Shown here in pieces: positions 1-12,544 of a stretch of DNA of 64,000 nucleotides. This DNA is from Brienomyrus brachyistius. Taxonomy: Eukaryota > Chordata > Actinopteri > Osteoglossiformes > Mormyridae. The notes below the pieces were generated by a model, which saw only the letters and a list, made by a program, of their open reading frames with translations, searched no databases and had not been told where the DNA came from. Location of the stretch: positions 124,001 through 188,000 of the forward strand of contig NC_064545.1 in the NCBI RefSeq assembly GCF_023856365.1, written 5' to 3'. Both the position numbers and the translations under genes were made by a program. Each line of letters opens with the position of its first letter. The stretch's first letter is position 1.

Positions 1-1097
1 ATTTAATGGACGACAAAAATAAAATTGGGGGGAAAAAATACACCCAAAGGATTGCCGGAGCAACAAAAGTAAAATGTTCCAAGTGTACCTGTGAACACAT
101 AGAGAGCTGTGCATGCGGTGAGGCCTTGAAGTACTGTGCGTGCTATCAATGTTCATTGTTTATTATGCTGCCATGATAATGAATAAATCATTCCGTCTGA
201 CCAGTCTAAAGAAAATGACAAACGGGGGAAAAAAAAATACACAAACATTGAAAGTGTCTCTGTGTGATGTTTGACTCCAGGAGTGTTCCTTCCGGATGAA
301 ACCCTAACCCTAAATCCCCGAGTGTCAGCATAACAGGAAAGGCTTCCTGTTTAATAACCCTTAGCGTGAAAGCAAGTTCTCTGCTGTTTGTCGTGCTTTT
401 ACGTGGCCCTGAAAATGTAAATAACATGAGCGCACACACTCTGTTTATGTGGAACATCAGGGATTCACATCGTCCTGCGGAGTGGGGTCCTTCGTAAGGG
501 TCTGAGTTCAGTTGGTTTTATTTATTTATTTTTTTTGGCACGCTTCCCACGAGGAAATGCAGTGGTGTGATTGAAATGTAGCCATGGTGTTACAGTGCAG
601 TTACCGTGTGCAAGAATCATTTAGCCGGCAGTTTGAACAGCACGTCTTGCAGGCCCTCAGCTACAGGGCACCCATTTGTGGGATTACACTGGATACCGTG
701 TCTCTTTCTTTCAAGCTCATTTCTAATCATCTCTTTGCCTGGTTTGATTCCATTGCCAGAGGTGGTGCTGGGTAATTAATTAATTAACATAATTCATTTT
801 AAATGAGGGTACGTTTCTCAAAAGCTCCAAAGGAGTAAATCTTGTCTAAATGGGGTTGTGTAATCCACATCTTCTCTGTGCATCAGTGTTGGATTGAAAA
901 TGCTCTGAAGGTAGGGTTGCCATACTACTCATTAGACTTATGATATTTGCATGATATTAGGTGTTTTCATTGTTTTATTACACCCACAAAATGTCCTGGC
1001 TGCTGCGGTAGTGTGTCCTTTCCCAAGAGTGTGTTGGCATCTTGGCTTTCTGTTTAAACTGGCTTCTGGCTCTTGTTTGTCATACTCTCTGTCTGTC

Positions 1098-1225
1098 TAG
1101 TGTTTCTCAGTCTGATCCTCTGATGGGTTTGCTCCCTCCCAGCTCCCGCTAGGGTAGAGACTGCTAGGAAAGAGCAAAAACATGGACTGTTTGGGGGTCC
1201 CCGAGGACCAGATTGAGAAATACTG
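1098..1225. mobile_element. Short palindromic hAT-like MITE, copy 1
   Basis: The left end reads TAGTGTTTCTCAGTCTGATC and the right end, read on the other strand, is CAGTATTTCTCAATCTGGTC, so the ends are inverted copies. The body carries the GAGCAAAAACATGGAC core shared with the copy at 37616-37775. The right flank is GTCTAATT, the same 8-mer as the left flank of that copy. The left flank does not match, so the target duplication is degraded. Confidence 0.6.
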
Positions 1226-1722
1226 GTCTAATTTGTTGATGTGAAAGATCTGAGATTTCCATAGTCTCTCATGCACATCCATTACATGACAACACCTTGC
1301 TTCTGCAGAACCCCAACAGTTCTCAATGAGTGGAGCAGGTGGTAACCGCGCATTTCAAAATACCGAAGTGTAAGTGGCATCATCCCAGCAACCCCAAATC
1401 AAATTGGATTTCATCTACTTGGGCTGACGTGCCATTTTATCGCATGCTGCTAGTTTCTTATTGTACATTGGAACCAAGAACCTATTGTGGATCTTTTGCA
1501 ACACAAGCTAAAGGGGAAAGCTGTCTCCAGCCACTTTGAAACCAGTCTGCTCTGGCCTACGCCAATAATTCCCAGCATTTACTCTGTCTAGTGCGTCGCA
1601 GTTTGTACATTTTCGCCCTTTATAAACAGAAGTTCAGTGATATTTTACAGTCCCCTTATGTTCTGACTCTGCTAATTGTTTTAGGTTGTACATGCTTCTG
1701 CTGGACAAGTATAGCTATGTTA

Positions 1723-2176
1723 CAGTATAATCCCGTTTGTAGGGGACTCGCTTATAACGGAATATTGTCTATAACGGATGAGGTCTGCTGGTCCCAGCTG
1801 TGTGCATTTAGGAACATGCAGAAAAAGTGGACTCGCATATAATAGAATTTCATTTATAACAGACAAACAATTTGGTCCCCAGGGCCGCTTTTGGCTGTAG
1901 TTTTGTTTGGCTGTAACAGACATGCAGGCTCTGCCTACAAGGCACGTGGCCTGCCGGTGATATCCAGCGCGGATACGTAGTCGGGATTATTAATAGTCAC
2001 ACATCTGGTCAGGTAAAGCTGGATTACTACATGTACAATATGATCATCTATACCACAAGTGTGTCTGCTGGGGTGTGGCATGAGGAAGTGGTGTCCTGTA
2101 GTGGGTATAATGGACTTTGGATATAAAGGACTGTTTTGCCAGGTCCCTTCAAGTCCGTTATAATGGGATTTTACTG
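1723..2176. mobile_element. pogo/Tigger-like MITE
   Basis: The left end is CAGTATAATCCCGTTTGTAG and the inverted right end is CAGTAAAATCCCATTATAAC. Several variants of a TATAACGGA motif lie just inside the ends (near 1753, 1771, 1852 and 2158), a pattern typical of pogo/Tigger termini. At 454 bp with no open transposase it must be non-autonomous. A TA dinucleotide precedes the left end, but none directly follows the right end, so one flank has decayed or the boundary is off by a few bases. Confidence 0.55.
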
Positions 2177-3570
2177 CAGTATGCATATTAGTCTCTATAC
2201 ATCAGTGCATGTGCACACTAGAGGGAGGTGAAAGGCCCAAATTTATTTCATTTACTTGAGATAATTTACACTGATAATGGTGATCAGGAGAATCTTCCTC
2301 TACAGGGGTACAGAGAAGTGTTTGTGCTTTGGAAACCATGGGCACCGTGATGTGTGTGTCGTATGCAGCTCTAAATCAGGCGAGGTGTTCTGTGCTTCTC
2401 CAGTGGCTCACCGTGTCTGTCTGCTGGTGTCGCTGTGGGACAAAGGACAGCACAACCCCATACTAAACACTCCCCCCTCCCCCAATGCCTTTTCCTGAAT
2501 TGGTGTTTGTATTTCATACTCGTACGTAAATTGAGCCCTGTAATCTAAAAATATATGAACCGGTGGAACATCTCAAGGATTTAAAGAGGCATCCTGTGTT
2601 TCAAATTGTGTTAACGTTCAATAATCTAGCCAAGACACACTCCTTAAGTCAGGACCGTAGGCAGTGTACAGGGCAAACCACCTTCAGACGGCTTCCAGAA
2701 AATGTTCTATATCAGTATCCCCGTCAGCTGCGTTATAGATGGCAAATCTAGGGAATTTGAACCAGCAAATTTTGGTTTCTTCACCAGACACTCATTAGCT
2801 TAGCAAGCTAGCAATCTGCATGATTCCAAACAAGCCTTAGTCTCGGGTTCAAACTCATTTGGCGCCTAAAGACTATAAATGTCTTGTGTCTATGGTTCTG
2901 ACCGGAATATGTTTGATGGTACCTTTTTCTTGATTAGCGGTCCCAGCCTTATTGGGACCTGGTACTGGCAGACCTGCTTTCAGGGCCCAGGGTTCAAACA
3001 TGTCCCTCCATGCCGGGTTGCCATTTGCTGTGACGGGTCAGTCATGCCGCCTGCGCTGTATGTAGCATTTAATGTCATCAGGAAGGTCTGTCACATACAC
3101 AAGTGTGAGGAGCAGAGCAGGAACACGTCAGACAGCTTAAGGGCCTGGTATCCGGAGCCACTGGCCAGAACATCAGTGTCTCACTCCCGGAATAAGAAAG
3201 GACGGAATGAAACCAGCCGCGGTTACATTAGTCTTCGATTTGTTTGTCCACTGTGCCAAGAGAAGCCTGGGGTCACTGTTGATTTTTGTCATGCTTTTCT
3301 CTCTGGTTTCCCACTCAGAGCTGGAGATGCAGAGAGATCTGGTCAGGAAGCAGCAGGAAGTTGTGCCCTCACCTGCTGTGATGTAATTCTGTCACTCTCT
3401 AAATAACCTGATTGGGGCCTGGGGCCATGACATAGCTTGAAATGGTACATTTGACTTTGGGAAATTCAAGGTTCCCCGGAACTGGAGGAAATGTATTTTC
3501 TGCTCCAGTTGTCAGGCTTTACTTTCCCTTCTCTTGTGATGTTTTGCCTGCTGGGCATCACCCACTGCCC

Positions 3571-3587
3571 ACCACTAGGGGGTGCCA
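3571..3587 (+). promoter_or_regulatory. CTCF-like motif
   Basis: The sequence ACCACTAGGGGGTGCCA fits most of the vertebrate CTCF core CCASYAGRKGGCRSY. It is a motif match only; occupancy cannot be judged. Confidence 0.3.
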
Positions 3588-6043
3588 TGTCGGCAGAGAT
3601 TTCAGTGACAGTCTCCTGCTAGCTCTCTGTCACGTGGGCCTACACCCTTCTCTGTCCCCTTCTGTGCTCCTGTACCTATAACTGTAGATACAAACTGTTT
3701 ATTGAAGACAGTATAATTTGGCCTCATCTCTCCATGTCCTCCTTCCTTTTTAGGTTTAACCCCAAGTCCAGTCTGTTGTAATCTGTAAGAATGTAAATAC
3801 TATCCTGTTTAGCTGGATTGATCTTAATTATAAATCTGAATCTGACCAGTGGTAATTCCATGATCTGGCTTTTCTAATGTGTGAATCATTATGCATGTGA
3901 ACCATTTAATTTTATAAATACTATTCAATCTAAGCTGTCCAATGTGGTCCAGATAGGTGTCAATGCCGACTGGCTGTCAAAACACCTCAGTCAGCAGATG
4001 CAGGTTTTGTGGGTGTTATCCGACACCCCCCATCCAAGTGTCAACCTTCATACCTGGCACAAGGATCTCCGTTTTCCCAGAGGAGCCGCGATCCCTAATA
4101 ACGATCACAGTCATCACCATTTATTATCGAAAGCTGATGTTACTTCTGTGTGCTTTCTGCCCATGAGTCAAGAAATAGTTATATTATCGTTCTGTCTGTG
4201 GAAATTCTTAATTAAAAACACAGAAAGAAAACTTGATAATCATATCAAGTTTTTTTGTAAAAATTTGACGTGAATGAGAAATCAGAAGTTTCCTAAACTT
4301 CCAGTGTGTTTATGAAATATGGTTGTGTCACTCAGAGGCAGGTAAGGTATGTGGATGTTTTTACTAAGGCAGTGTGTCCAGGCTGTGTGTTGACACGGCC
4401 TTTCCTGATCCTCTGTGTGTCAGGTGGTATGTCTGCTCTCAGCCTCCCAGCAGACAGGTTACTCGCCTCCAAACTGGGTTGAGGAGAAAGCCGGAACGTG
4501 GTGATATTCAGAGATTACCTGTTTGTGGATGTATGCTGTAATATCACCATTTGGATTCACTACTTAACTGAAGGAATATGGGTTGAATTAATGAATGCCT
4601 GATAAAATGCCAAACCCAAATGTGTTCTGGGTGCCAGGAGAAAAGTCAAAACCACTTCTCCTTTATGCGTGTTTCTGAGCGTACCTGATGATTAATTAAC
4701 AGAGCTCCACAAACATGCAGCTGTGAAGAAGAACGCATCGTGGTGTTAATCCTGAAGACATCACCAGAATCTCCTCCAAAACCTAGATCAATGACTTGGT
4801 GAAAAATAATAGTTTTTTTTTCTATGTCATTTCTATGCACTAAGGCTTAAGAGATTTGTTAGTGGAGTTAGACCGTTTGTGATGTCACAATGGAATTTGT
4901 GGGAAGCTTGTCATCAAGCCAGACATCTGTTTTCAGGGAACATTCTACCTGTTCCAAGCATTGCCGGGCTCCTGCTCCCATCCCCAATGCAAATCCAATC
5001 AATGATCTCTGATACCAATGGCTTGGCCATACCTCAGCCTGCCTTTCCCCTTTGACCCAGAGCAAACTCCATTCAGATGGATCTGCTCTGCCATGGTCCT
5101 GCTGAGAAATTCACCTATGGACTATAGCAAAAGAACGGCCGTCAGTCCGCATCTCAAGCTTGGATGTGATTTGAATGGGGTGTGGGGGGGGGTGAAAGTG
5201 AACAGTTTCTCTTGGGACGTCAACAGAGGTACGTCTACCTTTTTAATGTCTTGCTTGTGAAACAAATGACCTTGCTCTTGCCTTATCTCCAGACACCAAA
5301 CATCAAGAAGAGAGTGAGGGAGGGGTCAGAAATTAAGGATAGTACATACTGCCAATGAGGCTCTTCAAGTCAACAAGAATAAAATGAATTACTACACAAT
5401 GGAAAAGGATTCAAAATTTTAAATGATGGCAGAAAACGGCACTGTTTCTGATATTGTGTTCAACGTCCTCCGTTTCATAGCCCTTATCAGCAGGAAGGCA
5501 TTGTTGACAGACTGACGAGTAGCTCTTCCCGTCACCCTTCCGCTGGGATCCATTAGAGCACCATCAACACTGCCAGGTGCTCTTCGATTCCCCTGCCATA
5601 ATTGGGCCTTTCTTTGGCAGTACTCAGACCTTTGCAAACCCTGGTTTTAAACCCATCTCAAGATATTTTTGTGGACTCTAATTTTTCTCCATTGTAGTGG
5701 GGGTGGTAGATAGTCCTGCCACTTGTCATAAACTGTGCCAGCCCCCAGCCTGCTGTCCACATCTGCAGGCTTTGCTCACTCTTCTCGTCCTGTAATGGGC
5801 TTTCAGACCAGCTATCCAACTGTTCCCAGAATTACCCATGTTTGTGTACCTGCCTATTAGAGTATTGAGACGTATTTTTGCCGACGTAAGGCGCATGTTT
5901 GCCCATATGCTTCCGGTGTATTCGTATGCCAGCCTGTTTGTGCATGATCTTTGCATGTGAGATAATCTATGTATTTATCCATGTATTTTTTTTTCTTTTG
6001 TCTGTGTGCTTATGGTGAGCTACTTGAACTTTACCCCATGATT

Positions 6044-6293
6044 AATTCGACCTCATGGGAGTTTTACTTACAGAAAAACGTTCTGAGGGCAGAAGAAAAA
6101 AATGATTTGTTCCGAGAGATAACCGATCAAATTGTGGAGGAGGTGTGGCCAAGACATCTGATTGGCTGGTCCCAACTCCTTTAGTTGCTCAGACCCTCCT
6201 CCTCTACAATCTGATTGGTTCAGAGAGATAATCAATCATTTTTCCTTCTGCCCCCAGAACATTTTTGCATGGGTAAACCTCCCATGAACTGAA
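6044..6293. mobile_element. Foldback element with ~105-bp inverted arms
   Basis: The left arm (about 6044-6148) and the reverse complement of the right arm (about 6190-6293) align over most of their length. Both contain TCATGGGAG, then a variant of TTCTGAGGGCAGAAG, then ATGATT, then ATTGTGGAGGAGG. The arms enclose only about 40 bp. There is no coding capacity and I found no convincing target duplication. It is a non-autonomous foldback/MITE of unknown family. Confidence 0.55.
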
Positions 6294-7632
6294 TGCAATG
6301 CTCCCAGACTGAATATAATGGGAAAAAAATGCTTCATGAAGAATATGAGGCCCTTGGGAAAGGAGGGATGTGCACCTGTCATTGGATGGTTTTTCAATCT
6401 GCCAGCCTGCTTGGGTGTCTTATGCACACTTAAGCAATCAGGTAAATGTCGATGTTTATAAAGACGAAGGCTGCCTGGACGTCAAAAATCAAGCACACTT
6501 AAGTGAGGCTCTGCAATCAGCTCTGAAAAGTTACCAAGGGGGGCATGGACACCAATATTCATGCACCAGTGGATACTGTGACCCTAATACTGACTTTCGG
6601 GAGACTCGCACTCTGTGCCAGTTGAAGCCCATGTGCTGCCCTAGACAAGCCTCACTGCCGACACTGGGAACACCACCGCCCTAGGGTCAAAGACATTGGA
6701 AATATTGTCCCCCCCCTCTCAGATGGCAGTGGTGTAAATGATGGTCCTGGCTTTTCATTTTACTTGTACAAAGACTGAGATGAACTGCCTAAATCAAAAT
6801 CAGTCCCTCCTTTCCCAACCAACAAACAAATATTTTAAAATACTGTAAATCATTACACCAGTTACTGTAAACGCTGAAGAAAATTTTAGCGTCCCACGTT
6901 ATGTGTTTCTCTATTTGTCTCTTTCAAAGTGCAATCGCCTCGATCATTTCGCTTAGTCTAAACACGATTACACGATGGATTGTTCACAACGCAAATATTG
7001 CTTTCCTCAGTCCTAAGTCCCGTCTGCCTGTCAGAAACAGCAATACCAACTTTCATGCATCTAGCGTAACACTCAGGCTTTCGTATTCTCGCGCTCTGGC
7101 AAGAAATCTTATGACAAATGTATATTATTCCATCATAAACGCAAAAATATTGCTACATTAAAACCGTTGAGTTATTTTGCAAAATCTGCAGACTATAATA
7201 CGACAAAACTGTTACATGCATGTTAATGCGTATGCAGATTTGTCTCGAATTGAAAATCTCACTCCAGCCAGCTGAGTGAAGTTGACAACCCTGCATATGG
7301 TATTGGATAGAGAGTCCAAATTGGAAAGAAAGGAGGGAAAAACGTTGAGTCAAATCTGCTTATTCCATCCCTCATCCAGTGAAGCCCCCCCGTCTGAAAG
7401 GAGCTGTCCGCCACAGACGGTGCTGAGCGCTCCCCTCCCCACCATCTCTAAGGCAGCATTGCATGGACAGTAATATCTGTTTCAACTTTCTTCTTCTTAA
7501 TGGTGGTCTTTAATTAAATTAGCTCCAGAACGCGAAGATTTTCATTCCAAAAAAATTGGTAAAACACAGTGGTTTTGTACCTGTAACTAGAGGAGACTCT
7601 TGGAAAAGGATTATTATAAAATCCATTATAGT

Positions 7633-8454
7633 ATGTCTTTTATAATAAAACACGTGGTGGGGGGACCGCTTAAAACACTAACTGGCGGCTTGGAGGAAGA
7701 AGAAATTGAAGGTGAGAAGTCTGAGGGTGCAGCGAAAGGAAGAACGGAGGAGGAGTACGAGGCGATCCAGCAGCAGATAGTGGATGAGAAGTAAGTGCGG
7801 GGTGTTTGCCGGGTCTCTGGCGATTTGCGGACAGTGACATGTGCAGTCGCTGGTTATATGCTCATACACCTCTTCGCAGATAAATGCTTGCTTTGCGCTC
7901 TACATTGGAACTATTATAGGCTACGCGTTTATGGGACTTCCGCTCCTTTTCACTGCTGGGTTTGTAGTAACATGAACAAAATCATTGTGCGAATATTAGT
8001 GTTATATCTCCTGTGGAGTGAGTTCACAGCGCTGCCTGTTGATTAATGTGATCCTAAGGTGTCTTTGAAAAGCGCTTATAAACAAAATGTATTACATTAT
8101 TATTGTTATTTTGTTGTTGTTTTTTCAGTTATACTAAAATATGCGTTTCAGATAACTAGATCTATAATTAAGGTATGAAAAATACACCGATTTCTGATAA
8201 GACTGCCTTTTGGAATAGCAGGCGCAACTTATCGATCATTCCGGATCTTTTTCATTTCTTATCCAACTAAGTAATTTAGATATTGGTTGTAGTGCAGTAG
8301 TTTCCAGTACCTACTAACTTTAGAGTTTAGACTTTTAATTTTATTTGAATCGACTATTCAACCTTTCTATGTCGCGATAAGGCGCCCACATAAGTTGCCG
8401 CTTAAAATAAGATATACGGCGTAAAATTAGGTATGAGGTTAAATAAATAAGTAG

Positions 8455-8497
<43 letters not shown>

Positions 8498-10048
8498 CGT
8501 CAGGGGCAGCCAGTTTCCCTTTGACTGGGACGGGGGCCCGGAGGTGACGCTCTCCTACAGCGCCACATGCGGCTAGGAGCGGTACTGTTCCCAAGCTCTA
8601 GCTCGTGGACAGTACCCAACCCCCTTGGCAAATTCTATTGTGGGAGAACCTCATTTTCCTCGGCGAACTTCATCGCATGGCATACTGTATACCCAACATG
8701 CTACACTGTGACAGTTCAATGGGGGTACATTTAAACGGTTCAGTTTTGAGGGGAAAAAAGCGAGTACCTTGGAGAGTGGCAGCTAACCCATAGAACAGTT
8801 TACTGTACATAACAAGCATTTAGCCTTGTTAGCGTGTGCTGCCAAGCCTAAACTTATTATTGTGCTGTTGCTTTATAGTGAGCCCTGATGGAGACCTGTT
8901 ATATAGACACACTGTAACTGACATGAGGTAAAAATACCCAGAGGCGACTGGTAACCCTGCACCCCTTATCGTGATTGCACAAAAATGAGTGGAGTAACCA
9001 CTGTCCACTCAGCAAAATTTAAAGATCATTTTCTATTCATGCAGTATTTATAAATCCTATTGAAATACCCATCAATTCAAGGATAAACATCTCAATTTCA
9101 GGATCAATATAAGTACAGTAGTTGTCCCCGACTGCCCTCTGCTGGTTGTGTATCGTTTGCGCATTTAAATAAATATGAAAGTGTAAGATCACTGGACAGA
9201 ACACATTTAGTTCCTTATTCTGTTATTATGTATGAAAATTATGTTTTTAAAGTATCTCATTATATAGCAGCTAGACAAAGGAACACTTTACGGTTGTTTT
9301 GGGTGATAACTGTGGATCTCCCCTGACTATCTGGAATTTCAATCTCTGCAGCAAGATACTAACCAAAAGATGTAAATACTAGGAAGCTGCATCAACATTT
9401 TTTTACTTGAGAGATGAAACTGAACTAGTAAAAATGTCTTCCTTGCAAAGCAAGATAGAAAATGCAAAACAAAAAAGCACATGTGTATTTCGTATCAGTG
9501 ACATATCTTCGGAGGATTACTCTTGATTCCACGTTCCGTTTCTCAACAGATATCGCTGCGTTTTATATGCAGATGATCCTGTATGACTAAAATGACTTGC
9601 AGAACCTGTGAGTATAATGTGTGTCCCCAGGAAGGAGCGGGAAGTCAACTTTGCGCAGAAGAAAGCAGAACGTGCCGCTGTTAGGACTCACTTCCGAGAC
9701 AAATACAGGCTGACGCAGGTTAATGACGCATTTATCACTCTTTTGCATTTTCTTTATTTTCCCTGCAAATGCTGTGCAACTGCCCACAATTAGTTGCTTT
9801 TTGCATCTCTGCTTCCTTCCTTCTAGAATGATTTGGACGTGGCCCAGATCCAGGAGGGAGGGGAGGTGCAACTGCCCACTGATCTGGCCAAAATGATCGC
9901 CGAGGACAACCGAGAAGAGGAACACAAGCAGTCCATCATCGGCCAACTGAGCAACATCCAGAACATGGACCTGGACGAGCTGAAGGACAAGGCGCAGGCC
10001 AGCATAGAGGACCTCAAGCAGTGCGCAGAGAAGTGCTCTGTCATGTAA
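7633..10048 (+). CDS. cplx3: Complexin-3/4-like protein, three coding exons
   Basis: Complexins bind the assembled SNARE four-helix bundle and clamp or promote synaptic vesicle fusion; the CPLX3/4 subgroup works at retinal ribbon synapses and is farnesylated. Coding exons are 7633-7790, 9631-9718 and 9827-10048, with GT-AG borders and matching phases, giving 155 residues (human CPLX3 has about 158). The N-terminus MSFIIKHVVGGPLKTLTGG is of CPLX3 type. The central helix includes FAQKKAERAAVRTHFRDKY. The C-terminus KCSVM is a CaaX prenylation box. An in-frame ATG 33 bases upstream (7600) exists, but 7633 matches the family start. CPLX3 is preferred over CPLX4 because of the N-terminus and the 15q-like neighbours; the CSVM ending resembles CPLX4, so the paralogue is not settled. 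Confidence 0.9.
8456..8496. repeat. (AAT)n microsatellite in complexin intron 1
   Basis: About 13 uninterrupted AAT units lie within intron 1 (7791-9630) of the complexin gene. Nothing else recognisable was seen in this intron apart from a CTCF-like motif at 9131-9146. Confidence 0.9.
9131..9146 (-). promoter_or_regulatory. CTCF-like motif
   Basis: On the minus strand the sequence reads ACCAGCAGAGGGCAGT and fits every position of the CTCF core CCASYAGRKGGCRSY. It lies in complexin intron 1. This is a motif match only. Confidence 0.35.
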
Positions 10049-10728
10049 TCCCACCCGAAAGACACCTGCACCATCATGTTCCCTGACCTGCATCCTGTAA
10101 CAAATATCATGATCCTATTTTGCCGTTTAGCAGACTGTGATGTCTGAAATACCACCGTAATGCGTCTAAACTTCTCGTCTTTGTAAACTCTCTATGGCTG
10201 ATTGTAGGACTGAGTGCTTTACATCAGGTCTTTACTGGGAATTTACCGTGTCACCTCACCTGCATTGGAGAAACGTCTGCACATACATCACTCATACGAA
10301 GTTGAACATATAGAGAATTTTAGCTGCTTTTAAAGTACTTATTTATATCACTTTGTGTATTCAGCCTGATTTGCCAAAGCATAAAATGAGTGTATATGTC
10401 ATCCAAACGACTTCTGCGTGGTCTTTTTGTGTCCCCTGCATATCAACCCACCCTCCGCCCCTTAGATCCCACTCTATCTCCCCATTTTAGTAACGTTTTT
10501 GTGTTTTTAGTTGATGTGATATGTGCTTTGTGCTTGTGCCGCAGGATTAATACTGTTGTAATAGTTACGTGTTTGTTACTGTTTCATACATAGTACTTGC
10601 TCTGTCCATATTCAGAGTCAATTAAAAAAGGACATTTTTATTTGTAGTAGCCATTTCCATTATTGGAAGATGAAGAAGGAAGGATAATTTTGTGTTAGGA
10701 AAATGATTTACCACTAATCTGGGCCCTG

Positions 10729-10734
10729 AATAAA
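10729..10734 (+). terminator. Probable complexin poly(A) signal
   Basis: A canonical AATAAA lies about 680 bases after the complexin stop codon. An ATTAAA at about 10621 is an earlier alternative. Confidence 0.4.
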
Positions 10735-10925
10735 TTTTGTGGGGGGCAGAACCAAAGAGGGAGATGGAGAAGCATAAATTTTCGATTTGTTTGTCATATT
10801 GTCATTTCACACTGAACTGTTGTTTTCGTACTTCCGTGATTTTCAATGGACTATAAAATCATGAAGCATTTAAAATAACGACGATTATTTGTTTCTACAT
10901 TTTGATGATGTTATATTAAATATGA

Positions 10926-10943
10926 ACACCAGGGGGCGGTACC
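10926..10943 (+). promoter_or_regulatory. CTCF-like motif between complexin and GAS1
   Basis: The sequence ACACCAGGGGGCGGTACC matches 14 of 15 positions of the CTCF core. It could be a boundary between two genes that would be expressed in different tissues. This is inference from the motif alone. Confidence 0.35.
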
Positions 10944-11840
10944 ACAGTAGCGTGACGATTTAGACATATTGCATACAGCATCAGCGTAGGAGTACAGAAA
11001 TCGTGAGTCATTGACTGTCCGGTACTTGTTAAATCTGACATACAGTCACCCAACTGCCAGAGTGAGATTATGTCCCATGTTTCACAGAAGGGTGAAGGTT
11101 TGAATCTTAGTTTTGCAAACAGACAGACACCCTTAGTGTTGCTGTGTGTGTTTTTTTCATCAATTTCGGTGGTTAGAGGGATCAAGGTAGTTTCCATATC
11201 AATGGAAGAGGGCCTGTTTCCATTGGCAGTTTTCAAGTGCAGCATGAAAGGAAAGCGCTGTAAAATACATTGATGCTGAAGCCCTCCTCTATACGCTGGC
11301 TGCAAGGCGTGAACAATCTTTGGGTTCGAAAGACACTGGGCCAAAGCATGGCCAGTCCGACACAAAGGGGGGTAACAGGCCAGAAAATACTATTCTCTCC
11401 CATTCAGTCCTATCAATCAGAGCTTAAAAGCCCAACAGCATGGGGGGAGTGAGCGAGAGGGTAAAGTGCAAAGAGGGCAGTCGGGGTCGTGACGCACCAC
11501 TCCTTTTTAAAATTTATTTTTGCAATTACCTCGCTGTAAGACGTTTTGCGCCTGGATTTATCGTTAAACAGAAACACATTTGCCTTCCTTTGGAGCGGAG
11601 AGGGTCCACATGCGAGCCTCTAGCTCTGTAATGCCGTCTGTTGCCTGTTATTCGGCCTCCTTGCGTTACTTTGGCACCAACATTTTATCTGACAAAAGGA
11701 GAGAATTTAAGGAGACCACACAGGCTGCGAGTTCTATTAAAAATATAAAATATGAACATTTTATCCTCTGTGACATGCAGATTGCCAAAAAAACCCATAG
11801 TTGCTATGGAAATGAATCCCACGTCTGACTCCTCAACGTC

Positions 11841-11866
11841 GGCCAATCCTCGGGCACCCCTATAAA
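11841..11866 (+). promoter_or_regulatory. Candidate GAS1 core promoter (CCAAT and TATA boxes)
   Basis: GGCCAATCC (CCAAT box) is followed 19 bases later by TATAAATG. Transcription would start near 11890 and leave a 5' UTR of about 650 bases before the ATG at 12545. It is the only CCAAT/TATA pair I found close upstream of GAS1. Confidence 0.5.
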
Positions 11867-12544
11867 TGAGAGGGGGAGGAAAAACTTATCCCTTCTTTTT
11901 TCGGGGGGGGGGGGGGTGGATGACAGCAAGAGGCTTAACGAGGCGTGAAGCGTAACCGTGCAAGGGACAAAGGCGCAGGTAGGGGGAGAAATAGCGAAAG
12001 TTAGGAGCGGGAGAGAAAGTAGGGGGAGATGAAAAACAGAATGGAGAGAGATGGACGTGCCGCGGTGAGAAAATGCACAGTCCGAAACCCATAAAACCGA
12101 AACAAATCGGTGTTTTCTACTCATGACAGGGTACGGTGACGTGGACAATGCCGGATAGACTGAGAAGTTTTCTTTCTTTTTCGTTTTCTTTTTTAAGATG
12201 AAGTTCATCCCCGCTCTCCTTTTTTTGCCTGGGAGTCGTAGTGTTTGGATGAGGTGGAAATCCTGCACAGCACTACAGGGTTTTATCGTATCCTGACCGC
12301 CGGTGAGTTACACTCCTGCAACAAGCTCGTCTTTTGTGCTACAAACTGTCAAACCGTGCAACGCGCTGCAAGAGAGAAGCCCAATCTTACCCCCAGTATA
12401 AATGGGCTTGCTTTTTTTTCGCTTGTACTTTTAATATAAATGCAGGATGTCGCCAAGGTTATCGAAAAAGTTGTGGACGTGGGGATTTCTAAAGTGAAAG
12501 TTGGCTGTTCTGTGAAATAGCGCGGCTGCATCGGGGAAGGAAAC

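Larger units (their letters stand above)
1..7632. other. Gene-free region upstream of complexin
   Basis: I recognise no protein-coding exon here. The longest open frame (2879-3406, 175 codons) has no recognisable domain, no obvious splice signals and no repeat structure, and I read it as chance. The identifiable contents are a hAT-like MITE, a pogo/Tigger-like MITE, a foldback element and one CTCF-like motif, each listed separately. Confidence 0.6.
10049..11840. other. Complexin 3' UTR and spacer to GAS1
   Basis: The complexin 3' UTR probably runs to the AATAAA at 10729. After it I see no coding exon. A CTCF-like motif at 10926-10943 separates complexin from GAS1. Confidence 0.5.

Noticed and set aside
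292..315. CCCTAACCCTAAA, telomere-like
   Set aside because: Only two partial units; not a telomeric array.
2879..3406. 175-codon frame in the 5' gene-free region
   Set aside because: No recognised domain, no promoter or splice context, and an irregular composition with many Cys and Ser; most likely chance.
8060..8110. AAAAGCGCTTATAAACAAAAT resembling a LINE or SINE 3' tail
   Set aside because: Too short to assign to an element; no matching upstream body.
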